Shown here: positions 7,290 to 14,018 of the stretch, piece by piece
Layout of the letters: each line of letters opens with the position of its first letter
Numbering within the stretch: the first letter of the stretch is position 1
Assembly (NCBI RefSeq): GCF_000422445.1
Contig: NZ_KE383838.1
Location: 186,001-250,000, forward strand
Reading direction: 5' to 3'
Origin: Paenibacillus assamensis DSM 18201
GTDB lineage: Bacteria > Bacillota > Bacilli > Paenibacillales > Paenibacillaceae
DNA: 64,000 bases
Program-made: the position numbers and the translations under genes
The notes under the pieces: generated by a model
Database searches by the model: none
What the model saw: the letters and a program-made list of their open reading frames with translations, nothing else
What the model was told of the DNA's origin: nothing

Positions 7290-7679
7290 CTACACTTTCT
7301 TATTTCTTTTTACAAGATATCTTTCTACTGTATTGAATACAGCATAATTTAATGTTCCGCCAGATCCCTTATGCTCTATTCCAAACTCATCAATGATTGT
7401 GAATTTATAACCCGAGTTTATGTTTTTATCAAGTCTGAGCCCAAGTCCTTCCATGTGGACCCAGTCCAAGACTTCATCTATTGAATACAGTCTTATTCCT
7501 TCTTTATATACTTCTTCAGGGGCTAGTATTAAATCTTCTCCAGTTATTCTTCCTCCTACTGCCCACGCATCATCATTGTAATAGTAGATCCGACTTGCAT
7601 ATACTTCTCCTAAATCGTATGGCGGTTTAAAACCTAGCTTCATTAATCTTTGAACTTGATGTATTTCTAAATAAATCAT
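7290..7679 (-). CDS. Cassette 3: unknown 129-residue protein
   Basis: This is an unrecognised soluble alpha/beta protein that starts at ATG 7679, eight bases after AGGAG. It has IHQVQRLMKLGF (helix), then GEVYASRIYYYNDDAWAVGG, EVYKEGIRLYSIDEVLDWV and a C-terminal beta-rich part (YKFTIIDEFGIEHKGSGGTL). The order of short strands and one helix is compatible with a small single-domain protein, possibly an SMI1-like or phage-type fold, but I cannot assign it. The cassette ends share GTTATAAGA and, further in, CCCGC. Confidence 0.6.
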   Translation of the reverse strand: MIYLEIHQVQRLMKLGFKPPYDLGEVYASRIYYYNDDAWAVGGRITGEDLILAPEEVYKEGIRLYSIDEVLDWVHMEGLGLRLDKNINSGYKFTIIDEFGIEHKGSGGTLNYAVFNTVERYLVKRNKKV

Positions 7680-7731
7680 TGTAGTATCTCCTAATAACTT
7701 TAGTATATCTGCGGGGATTTCTTATAACGTT

Positions 7732-7841
7732 TCGTATATTCACGACATTCGACAAAGTCGGATGTGTCCACAGCAATTACTTCTCCGAATATCCTTCTGG
7801 GACCGCGGGCGGATGCCCGATGCGTGAATATGGTGTTATAG
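7732..7841 (-). repeat. attC2-like site, short type
   Basis: R' is TTATAAC at 7732-7738 and R'' is GTTATAG at 7835-7841. The L boxes are ATATTCACG and CGTGAATAT. Both arms differ from the usual GTATTCACG/CGTGAATAC by a compensating change, which supports pairing. Confidence 0.88.
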
Positions 7842-7876
7842 GATGTCAGCGCCTTCTTCGAAATAACCAAAAAATA

Positions 7877-8215
7877 TTACTCATCTCGTAAATCTATAAT
7901 CCAAGAATATTCATTAGCAATTGTATTTGCTATTTTTAAAATTTCACTTTCAATTTCATCGTCAATTCTCTCTGGTAAATCAATTTCTATTAAATTAATC
8001 TCTTCCACTCCATCAAGAGTCTCAAAAGCATAACTCCCATCAGAGTTCGCCTGAATGCCCGTAAATCTAACCAGTTCCCCACCAATTTCTTTATACAATT
8101 TCAATTTCGTTAATTGTTCAAATCCCAAAGTTCTTATCATAAATTGTTCAAAATCAATTGCTTTAATAGAATTCCTATACCCCTCATCAGAATATATCAT
8201 TAAATAGTCATACAA
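7877..8215 (-). CDS. Cassette 2: unknown 112-residue protein
   Basis: This is an unrecognised acidic protein. I prefer the TTG at 8215, six bases after AAGGTG; the frame is open to an earlier TTG at 8230 that lacks a ribosome site. Segments are KAIDFEQFMIRTLGFEQL (helix), then a compact beta part (GELVRFTGIQ, SYAFETLDGVEEINLIEIDLP), then a C-terminal helix (ESEILKIANTIANEY). No membrane segment or cysteine motif is seen. The cassette ends share GTTATA-n-GA and TCAGCGC, so the unit looks intact. Confidence 0.6.
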   Translation of the reverse strand: MYDYLMIYSDEGYRNSIKAIDFEQFMIRTLGFEQLTKLKLYKEIGGELVRFTGIQANSDGSYAFETLDGVEEINLIEIDLPERIDDEIESEILKIANTIANEYSWIIDLRDE

Positions 8216-8287
8216 AATAATCACCTTCAATTCGAGACTTTATTAAATGAAATAATGTTTGAGTTTTGCAGTTTAAGCGCTGATTTC

Positions 8288-8446
8288 TTATAACGTTCTT
8301 GTATCTACGAACCCTACGAGGCTTAAGGCGCATCGCGCCGGGTCCGACGGACTTAGCCTCGCAGGGTTGTGAGCTGAATCAACTTCCCTGCTTTACTCAT
8401 CTTTCGAACCAAGGGCGTAGCCCGCAGCGTAGATACGGTGTTAGCT
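8288..8446 (-). repeat. attC1-like site, long type
   Basis: R' is TTATAAC at 8288-8294 and R'' is GTTAGCT at 8440-8446. The L boxes GTATCTACG and CGTAGATAC are fully complementary. It is the attC of the cassette nearest the recombinase. Confidence 0.9.
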
Positions 8447-8488
8447 GATGTTGACCACTTCTTCGAATTTTCTTTCAAGATCTTGTTG

Positions 8489-8839
8489 TTATATATTTAC
8501 TTCATCCCAATTAAAAATCACATAAACGAATTGGCACATTATGATGATTAAATAACTGATATTTATTGACATATAAAATTTATTTCTTCTTAACTCAGCC
8601 ATATTTTTATCTTTATTTAATCTTTCGTCATATAACTCATTCTTTGTATTCTTGTACGCCTTTAATAGTATTCTCAATTCAAGTACCCCCATTAGACTCC
8701 ACAGTAAAGTAAACACTAATAATAAGGCATTAGTAAGAGACAACAGCATCCCTATTCCTACATCAGATATTCTTATAAATCTATAACATAAATGCACTGA
8801 AACTGTTATCATGCAAAGAACTATTCCTATCAAACTCAT
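8489..8839 (-). CDS. Cassette 1: small multi-helix membrane protein
   Basis: This is a 116-residue membrane protein with about three hydrophobic segments. They are IGIVLCMITVSVHLCY (4-19), ISDVGIGMLLSLTNALLLVF (24-43, continuing to about 56) and NISYLIIIMCQFVYVIF (about 93-109). A charged loop rich in K, N and E (about 58-85) separates the second and third. The ATG at 8839 has no close ribosome site. Seven codons upstream an ATT (8860) sits seven bases after AGGAG and may be the real, non-standard start. The function is unknown. This is the cassette next to the candidate insertion site, with strongly matched ends (GTTAGCTGA-nn-TTGAC), so by integron logic it is the latest arrival. Confidence 0.6.
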   Translation of the reverse strand: MSLIGIVLCMITVSVHLCYRFIRISDVGIGMLLSLTNALLLVFTLLWSLMGVLELRILLKAYKNTKNELYDERLNKDKNMAELRRNKFYMSINISYLIIIMCQFVYVIFNWDEVNI

Positions 8840-8889
8840 TATTGGTTTGGGTTTTTTAATTTGTTTTCTCCTGCCTTTAAGTCAATTTC

Positions 8890-8985
8890 AGCTAACTTCT
8901 AATCTACGAATTTCGTGAATATATCTATCTCAACCCAATATACGAAATTCGCAGATCATTTAATATGGCCACAATCTGCGAATCT
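8890..8985 (-). other. Candidate primary recombination site (attI-like)
   Basis: The first cassette begins at AGCTAAC (8890-8896), followed by an L-type box ATCTACG as in the long attC sites. The 15-base arms at 8902-8916 and 8942-8956 (ATCTACGAATTTCGT and ACGAAATTCGCAGAT) are inverted with one mismatch. A further ATCTGCGAAT lies at 8974-8983. The palindrome bodies typical of attC are missing. The position between the recombinase and the first cassette, plus the ordered arm-like boxes, suggests the double-stranded insertion site. Confidence 0.6.
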
Positions 8986-9015
8986 AAAATAGCCTCACTT
9001 ATGCTAAACAATCAA
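8986..9015 (-). promoter_or_regulatory. Possible promoter reading into the cassette array
   Basis: On the minus strand TTGATT (9010-9015) and TATTTT (8986-8991) are separated by 18 bases. This lies between the recombinase stop and the array, where an integron Pc-type promoter could sit. It is weakly conserved and unproven. Confidence 0.25.
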
Positions 9016-9054
9016 TTACGCAGCCGTAATACACCCTCCCTAGCCCATCTCTGC

Positions 9055-9579
9055 TCACATCCGATCCAAAGGACTTTGAATACGCCGAATGTCGCGTGTG
9101 CTGACATGAGTATAAATTTCAGTCGTTTTGGAACTAGAATGACCAAGAAGCTCTTGAATATAGCGCAAATCCGTACCCGCTTCCAACAGATGAGTCGCAA
9201 ATGAATGCCTTAACGTATGCACAGTAGCTGGCTTTTGTATACCAGCTCGCTGCTTTGCTTTTTCAAATACATATTGAACCGTTCTTTCCGTCAAAGGCTT
9301 GCCGTCTTTTGTTCCCCCTGAGAATAGCCTGGCTTTTGGTTCTCTCGTTGACATACAGTGCTCCATATACTGCACTAACAGCTCGTAGGCCACTTGAGAT
9401 AACACGGTATATCGATCCTTTTTCCCCTTAGCTTGCCGTACATGTACGACTCCACGTTGAGGATCGATATCCATAACTCGCAGCCGAACCACTTCTCCTA
9501 CGCGTAATCCAGAAGAGTAAGCTAATGTAAGTATAGTGCGATGCTTCCGATTATCTACGTGCTGCAAAATATGCATCAC
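9055..9579 (-). CDS. Tyrosine recombinase, catalytic domain (third frame of split integrase)
   Basis: This 174-residue fragment carries the complete catalytic domain. All active residues are visible: R in SSGLRVGEV, K in QAKGKKDRY, H and R in HTLRHSFATHLL, H in ELLGHSS, and the nucleophile Y in EIYTHVS. It ends IQSPLDRM. Only about 64 residues lie between KGKKDR and HTLRHS, with no IntI-specific extra helix, so it belongs to the general XerC/XerD-like group. Its start GTG (9579) overlaps the stop of the preceding frame by four bases (GTGA), and a -1 shift would fuse the two. It presumably cuts and joins the attC sites of the array. Whether it works as a separate polypeptide, by frameshifting, or not at all is open. 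Confidence 0.8.
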   Translation of the reverse strand: MMHILQHVDNRKHRTILTLAYSSGLRVGEVVRLRVMDIDPQRGVVHVRQAKGKKDRYTVLSQVAYELLVQYMEHCMSTREPKARLFSGGTKDGKPLTERTVQYVFEKAKQRAGIQKPATVHTLRHSFATHLLEAGTDLRYIQELLGHSSSKTTEIYTHVSTRDIRRIQSPLDRM

Positions 9580-9863
9580 ATCTCTTGAGACAACACAGTC
9601 GGCAGCTTCTTTTCTGTTTTAGGTCTTGTCCAACGTTTTGGAAATCCTACTTTCCCTTCTACATCGCATAGGCAGAAATGTAGAGCACTAATGGCTTGAT
9701 TCACATAGGAATGTGATCGCTTCTGCTCATGCAGGTGCAGCATATAGCTCTGCACATCCGCTGAAGTCACATTTCCCATCATATAATTACCGTGTTCTAT
9801 GAAGCGGTCCATATGTCCAAGATATGCTTTTTGAGTTTTTGCACTAAAGCCTTTTAGTATCAT
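9576..9863 (-). CDS. Tyrosine recombinase, core-binding domain (second frame of split integrase)
   Basis: This 95-residue fragment matches the SAM-like core-binding domain of tyrosine recombinases. It has GFSAKTQKAYLGHMDRFIEH near the start, VNQAISALHFCL in the middle, and the linker KKLPTVLSQEM that normally leads directly into the catalytic domain (family members continue SQEE-V-x-x-IL). It starts at ATG 9863, in a four-base ATGA overlap with the frame before it, and ends in a four-base overlap with the frame after it. Both junctions are in the -1 direction. The upstream junction sits on a run of six A, a common place for indels or ribosomal slippage. Confidence 0.75.
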   Translation of the reverse strand: MILKGFSAKTQKAYLGHMDRFIEHGNYMMGNVTSADVQSYMLHLHEQKRSHSYVNQAISALHFCLCDVEGKVGFPKRWTRPKTEKKLPTVLSQEM

Positions 9864-10165
9864 TTTTTGTTGCAGTCTTTGACGCCATGCCCTTCCTTCC
9901 GAGCTATACGGAGCATCGGGAAGATGGCCAGTACATAATCCTCTACAATAACAGGCTCATTTTTAAATAGGGTGACGAATCTCCTTACACTTGGTTCTGT
10001 ACCGGGTATACTCCATTCTTTCTGATCAGGATACCATCTTCGCCCTTCAATAGACCGAACTCCACTAAGCCAATGCGCCAAAGGACGCATCCTAATCCAT
10101 AGGCATCCTTCCCTATGCCCTACAATATTTAGGTAATCTTTCACATATATATTCGACATACTCAC
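9860..10165 (-). CDS. N-terminal accessory domain of the split integrase
   Basis: This 101-residue fragment starts at GTG 10165, six bases after GAGGGGG. The centre reads IEGRRWYPDQKEWSIP, followed by VRRFVTLF. The pattern (R-W-x-P-x4-W-x-x-P) resembles a short domain found in front of some tyrosine recombinases and in HARP-type proteins; this is recalled and has not been searched. In those proteins the domain runs straight into the core-binding part. Here TGA ends the frame inside an ATGA overlap with the next one. Joined through both -1 junctions, the three frames give about 370 residues, which is typical for recombinases with this extra domain. Confidence 0.6.
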   Translation of the reverse strand: MSMSNIYVKDYLNIVGHREGCLWIRMRPLAHWLSGVRSIEGRRWYPDQKEWSIPGTEPSVRRFVTLFKNEPVIVEDYVLAIFPMLRIARKEGHGVKDCNKK

Positions 10166-10196
10166 TAAGTTCCCCCTCTTTTTCGGCTATAAGAAC

Positions 10197-10232
10197 GCAA
10201 AAAGGAGACAACCGTATAACTCTGTTGCCTCC
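10197..10232 (-). terminator. Terminator after 10337-11470 gene
   Basis: The arms GGAGACAAC (10204-10212) and GTTGCCTCC (10224-10232) pair with one mismatch. On the minus strand the stem is followed by five T. It separates the membrane-protein gene from the integrase. Confidence 0.8.
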
Positions 10233-10336
10233 GATTCTTTCGGAATCCTATCAGATGAAACTTCATATGTGTTCCTTATTATCACACAAGTTCTTTGCAA
10301 CAACCTTCGCTCTTCACTCACTAATACACAATTTAT

Positions 10337-11470
10337 CTACGACTCCCGCCCATCTGGAATGCTCGGCTCTGGTGGGTATACAGGCGGTTCTGGATATTTC
10401 ACACTGCTAGAACTATTGGACGATCCGTAAGACGAACTATAAGAATTATTCGATGAACCGCTCGACGAGCTGTTCGGTTCAGAACTGTATTCCATTCCCG
10501 CAGGCTTAAAAGACTTAATCGATTCCAACTCTTCTTTATAGTCAGCTACATCCCAAGAATAATCCGTTTTTCGGTGCGCTCCAGCAGCTGTCGAAGCTCC
10601 AACAGCTCCTACACCAACACCTGTCGCAAATCCTGCGCCTGCACCCGTCCCTGCTCCGCTTGGTACGAACGCACCATCACGAGCTTGCATATCTCCAATG
10701 CCGAACCGCTGCGCCGGAGTGCCATAACCATTAGTTTGCGCCCCTTCTGGGCCATTATTGGATTCCGCAGGGTTTCCTTCTGCCGATGTTTTCTTCCTAT
10801 TCTTCGTCACGATAAAGAGATAACTTACAGCTGCCAACACACCCGCGGCAATGGCCATCATGACGCTAACTTCCATCCATGTATCATTGAACAGTAAGTA
10901 TGTCAAACCGTTCGCAATCTTCTCGCGCAGCATATCGACGGACAAGCCGACAGACAAACTAGCAATAGCTGCGAACCAAATCGCAAAGCCCAGTTTCCCA
11001 TGAACGGAGAAGAGCAAATGCAAGCAAGCCATTACTAGCAAGAATGCCGTTCCCTGATACATAAACATACCGAAGTTATCGAATTGGCCCCAGCCAAACA
11101 CATCAATAAAGTTCAAGTATTGAATCTGTTGCGATAACATCGTCTGCTCCACTTGGTACCATGCGATATTCAGCACCGACATGGCAGCTGCCGCCACGAC
11201 ATAAGAGAGAATCGCACCCACATAATAAGCGCTCGACGATATATTTTCACGTTTCGCTTTACGATACACAACCAACGGAACGAGTATTGGCATCACCACG
11301 AGTAAAGCCATCATGATATTCCCGTGCGATACTTCTATTTGATTCATCGCGCCATTTGCGACTAACGTCGTGTTCACAGCGAGACGAATACCTTCCACTC
11401 CGAGCAGAACGAGAAGCACTATGCACATGCTCCATAACGATCGTCCGAATATTTTTACAATTCCATTCAT
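10337..11470 (-). CDS. Membrane protein with low-complexity Ser/Asn/Gly tail
   Basis: This is a 377-residue protein. I chose ATG 11470 (MNGIVKIFG) because GGGGTG lies upstream and a TATAAT-like box precedes it; the frame itself runs on to 11524. About six hydrophobic segments fill residues 10-245 (for example SMCIVLLVLLGVEGI, MMALLVVMPILVPLVVY, VSVMMAIAAGVLAAVSYLF). The rest is soluble and low in complexity: Gly/Ala repeats (GAGTGAGAGFATGVGVG), then Ser/Asn-rich sequence and a Pro-rich end (YPEPPVYPPEP). I do not recognise a family. The disordered tail may be cytoplasmic and scaffold-like. It stands alone, ended by a clear terminator. Confidence 0.7.
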   Translation of the reverse strand: MNGIVKIFGRSLWSMCIVLLVLLGVEGIRLAVNTTLVANGAMNQIEVSHGNIMMALLVVMPILVPLVVYRKAKRENISSSAYYVGAILSYVVAAAAMSVLNIAWYQVEQTMLSQQIQYLNFIDVFGWGQFDNFGMFMYQGTAFLLVMACLHLLFSVHGKLGFAIWFAAIASLSVGLSVDMLREKIANGLTYLLFNDTWMEVSVMMAIAAGVLAAVSYLFIVTKNRKKTSAEGNPAESNNGPEGAQTNGYGTPAQRFGIGDMQARDGAFVPSGAGTGAGAGFATGVGVGAVGASTAAGAHRKTDYSWDVADYKEELESIKSFKPAGMEYSSEPNSSSSGSSNNSYSSSYGSSNSSSSVKYPEPPVYPPEPSIPDGRES

Positions 11471-11674
11471 CTTTTCGACACCCCATCTTGTCATTATATA
11501 TCGATAAGACGACTCAATTGACAACAGCCCTTCAAAATCGTCGAAATATTGTTATTCCACTTCTTAATCTGCTACCATATCTATCACTTTTTTTATTATT
11601 ACACGACATCTTGCTTGCCTAAACGATACGATATAGATATTGCCACTACTAGAATAATAGTTAGCTGCTACACC

Positions 11675-12391
11675 CTATTTACAATGCATATCCGTTCGCT
11701 TTACACGCATCACATAAATAACAAGCAGAACCACGATGTACCCCAAGGTAATCGCATGGGACCATAACATTTCATGTACAGAAAGCACCGCACTCTGCGT
11801 TATCACCTCAATCGTTTGCTTCACCGGCGGAAGCAGCCATAGCAGAACGTGCAGCATATCAGGAAGCATTTCGGCTAACTTGCTCTGAGACAACGATAAC
11901 GCGAAAACGATAATAATCCCACTTACCGCCATTCCTTTACTGGGAACAAATCGAGATTGAAACATCTGCGCAACACCACTGGCGATCATCCCAACTTCTA
12001 AATGAATCAAAAATGCTAAAACTCCCATTTGAAAACTAACCGAGTCAGCGAACGCACCTATCGCAATTGGATACACGACGGTAAGCAAAGAGAGACAAGC
12101 CAGCATGAGTGCCAATGCTCCCCATTTGCTCAAAAAATAAGTAGATATCTTTTTCGTATGTAACAACGCTAACTGCTCTTGTACACGATCTTGCGATTCA
12201 TGAAATGCATAGCTGAACCATCCTGCTATAAATAAAAAAATGACCGCTGTCGCGGCATAGCTGCCGATAATCGGATTGGGCTTCTGCGAATAGAACAGCG
12301 TAAAGGTTAGCAAATACACGATCAATGGAGCTACATAACGATTCGTACGACTGAAAGATAGTAGAAAATAGCGAATTAATGAGAGGCGCAT
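11675..12391 (-). CDS. ABC transporter permease
   Basis: This 238-residue integral membrane protein has about six hydrophobic segments (YVAPLIVYLLTFTLFY, GSYAATAVIFLFIAGWFSY, WGALALMLACLSLLTVVYPI, LGYIVVLLVIYVM). The length and layout suit an ABC-2-type permease half. ATG 12391 lies behind GAGGAAGAATT, and the gene overlaps the end of the upstream ATPase by 16 bases, so the two are translated together. The substrate is unknown. No substrate-binding protein is nearby, so export or a membrane-remodelling role is more likely than import. Confidence 0.75.
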   Translation of the reverse strand: MRLSLIRYFLLSFSRTNRYVAPLIVYLLTFTLFYSQKPNPIIGSYAATAVIFLFIAGWFSYAFHESQDRVQEQLALLHTKKISTYFLSKWGALALMLACLSLLTVVYPIAIGAFADSVSFQMGVLAFLIHLEVGMIASGVAQMFQSRFVPSKGMAVSGIIIVFALSLSQSKLAEMLPDMLHVLLWLLPPVKQTIEVITQSAVLSVHEMLWSHAITLGYIVVLLVIYVMRVKRTDMHCK

Positions 12392-13377
12392 AATTCTTCC
12401 TCCTCATTTTCCTTAATTCCAGTGCTCTTAGCACTATCAGCGCTAATCTGCTGCACAGACACGACTGAACCAGCTGCTGCTAAGATCAATCGCAGTACAT
12501 CATCGCTAGCTGGCGTAAGTACCTCTATGGAAATACAATGCGTTTTGCAATGTGTTTCACAATCTTCCTCTTCCTCATACGACTTCAGCATAATAACACC
12601 TTCATAAGCATTCAGCAAACGGCGCAGTTCCTCGCCCACCCGACAACAGACAATACGAGAACGAGATGCTGACTCCGCACGCATTGTTTTCATCTTCTGA
12701 GCAACTGACTCGACCCGCTCGACACCACTCTCACTCACGTCTACTAACTCATCATCTCCTACAACCAAACCTCGTTCCAGCGTAATGATACGCTCAGCCA
12801 CACTATCCAGCAGATCGGATTCATGACAGACCATCATCAATGCTGTGCCCTCCCTATGCATCTCAATAAGCAGTTGCTGTAGTTTCCTCTGTGCATCGAT
12901 ATCCAAGCCGGATAAAGGCTCATCCAACACAAGCAGGTCAGGCTTACGCAGCATCGCTTGAACGAGATTGACCTTCTGCAGCATTCCTTTCGAAAAGCCA
13001 TTCATGCGTTGATTGCGATACGATTCCATGCGGAACAGCCCTATTAGCTCATCCATCCTACTTTGAATATCGTGATCAGACATCCGTTGAATGCGACCCA
13101 TAGCCATTAAATATTCATACGGACTCATATTCAACTGAGGGAATCGCTCAGGCACATACCCGATCACACGCTGGGCTTCCTTTTCGAAACCATCCATCCA
13201 CCGTACATGGCCAGAAGTTGGCCTCAAAAGCCCACAGATCATACGCAGCAATGTGCTTTTACCAGAACCGTTCTCCCCGCGAAATAAAATCGACTGCCCC
13301 CGTGGCACCTCCATCGAAATCCCTTTCAATACATGCGAGCCATCATAATGCTTATGTACTTGCTCAATCGTTAGCAT
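12376..13377 (-). CDS. ABC transporter ATP-binding protein with C-terminal extension
   Basis: This is a 333-residue ATPase. Walker A is GENGSGKST (about residues 36-44), the signature is NGFSKGMLQK (a variant of LSGGQ, as in ABC-2 exporters), Walker B is LLVLDEPLSGLD and the switch His is in MMVCHES. The family ATPase ends near residue 210. The remaining 120 residues contain a Cys/Glu-rich stretch (EEEEDCETHCKTHC) and a small alpha/beta part (SIEVLTPASDDVLRLILAAAGSV). ATG 13377 follows GGGGGG. It forms an operon with the permease downstream (overlap) and the EamA gene upstream (12-base gap). The CETHCKTHC segment could bind metal. Confidence 0.85.
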   Translation of the reverse strand: MLTIEQVHKHYDGSHVLKGISMEVPRGQSILFRGENGSGKSTLLRMICGLLRPTSGHVRWMDGFEKEAQRVIGYVPERFPQLNMSPYEYLMAMGRIQRMSDHDIQSRMDELIGLFRMESYRNQRMNGFSKGMLQKVNLVQAMLRKPDLLVLDEPLSGLDIDAQRKLQQLLIEMHREGTALMMVCHESDLLDSVAERIITLERGLVVGDDELVDVSESGVERVESVAQKMKTMRAESASRSRIVCCRVGEELRRLLNAYEGVIMLKSYEEEEDCETHCKTHCISIEVLTPASDDVLRLILAAAGSVVSVQQISADSAKSTGIKENEEEELCASH

Positions 13378-13389
13378 CGCTGTCCCCCC

Positions 13390-13818
13390 TTAGCTAAATG
13401 CAATAAACAGTACACCTGCTGTAATAAGCACGACTCCAATCCCAGACATCCAGTTCAACGTCTCACCAAGAATAATTATCGCCAAAATGATCGAAAACAC
13501 GACGCTCAGCTTATCAATCGGCGCAACTTGCGTTACTTTTCCGTATTTCAATGCGATGAAGTAGAACAGCCATGAAGCTGCTCCTGCAATACCGCTTAAC
13601 CCGATATACAGCAATGCTTTTCTATTTTCAAGCGCCTCGCCGACTAACTGCCATTTCCCTTGCACGACAATAACCGCAATCATAAATAACGCCATAATGA
13701 CAGCACGTATTGTCGTGGCTACGTTCGGATCTACCCCTTGCAAGCCAATCTTACCAAAGATGGCCACGAACGCAGCGGATACAGCTGACAAGAGGGCGAA
13801 GACCAACCACATACTCAT
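13390..13818 (-). CDS. EamA-type small transporter
   Basis: This 142-residue protein has five membrane segments and matches a single EamA (DMT superfamily) domain, half the size of the usual two-domain permeases. Examples are FALLSAVSAAFVAIFGKIGL (4-23), GIAGAASWLFYFIALKYG, VVFSIILAIIILGETL and GIGVVLITAGVLFIAF. Such short forms probably work as dimers. ATG 13818 (MSMWLV) follows GAGGG; a longer reading from 13857 lacks support. It is the first gene of a possible three-gene operon with the ABC transporter. The substrate is unknown. Confidence 0.85.
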   Translation of the reverse strand: MSMWLVFALLSAVSAAFVAIFGKIGLQGVDPNVATTIRAVIMALFMIAVIVVQGKWQLVGEALENRKALLYIGLSGIAGAASWLFYFIALKYGKVTQVAPIDKLSVVFSIILAIIILGETLNWMSGIGVVLITAGVLFIAFS

Positions 13819-14018
13819 GAAACTCCCTCTTTTCATTTCCAAAATATACTTATTCATCTATTATACCCCACCCTGACCCATATAGGTAATGGACACCATC
13901 CAGAAGTAACAAGCAAGTAGAAAGCTTGTTTAGTTATGAAACTTAGTTATGAAACCTTCTCAAATCGTTCATACTACATCTACCTGTTCCAACACATTCC
14001 TACAAGGAGGTCCATCAC

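Larger units (their letters stand above)
1..10165 (-). mobile_element. Integron-like gene cassette array with tyrosine recombinase
   Basis: A recombinase (9055-10165), a candidate primary site (about 8890-8985) and 14 minus-strand cassette genes are separated by 13 attC-like palindromes. I number cassettes from the recombinase outward. Cut points inferred from the R' boxes give cassette 1 = 8294-8895, 2 = 7738-8293, 3 = 7105-7737, 4 = 6456-7104, 5 = 5839-6455, 6 = 5156-5838, 7 = 4496-5155, 8 = 3866-4495, 9 = 3063-3865, 10 = 2323-3062, fused 11+12 = 1032-2322, 13 = 277-1031, and 14 runs off the left edge. In almost every cassette the first bases (GTTA...) match the complement of its own terminal R'' box, which is seen directly and fits circular intermediates. 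The recombinase points the same way as the cassettes, unlike class 1 integrons but as reported for some spirochaete integrons. That this is an integron in the mechanistic sense is an inference. Confidence 0.85.

Noticed and set aside
6394-7336. Plus-strand open frames over the long palindromes (6394-6591 and 7058-7336) with similar translations
   Set aside because: Their similarity comes from the repeated attC sequence, not from related proteins. They run against the cassette genes and lack ribosome sites.
270-8450. CRISPR array
   Set aside because: Repeats are 80-205 bp, imperfect and palindromic, spaced by whole genes, and no cas genes are present.
9055-10165. Phage or insertion-sequence integrase
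   Set aside because: No phage genes, transposon ends or target duplications were seen around it. The adjacent cassette array explains it better, although an unrelated integrase by chance cannot be fully excluded.
13926-13952. Tandem copy of TTAGTTATGAAAC
   Set aside because: A short direct repeat in a spacer upstream of yqhH. It matches no operator known to me and is too short to interpret.
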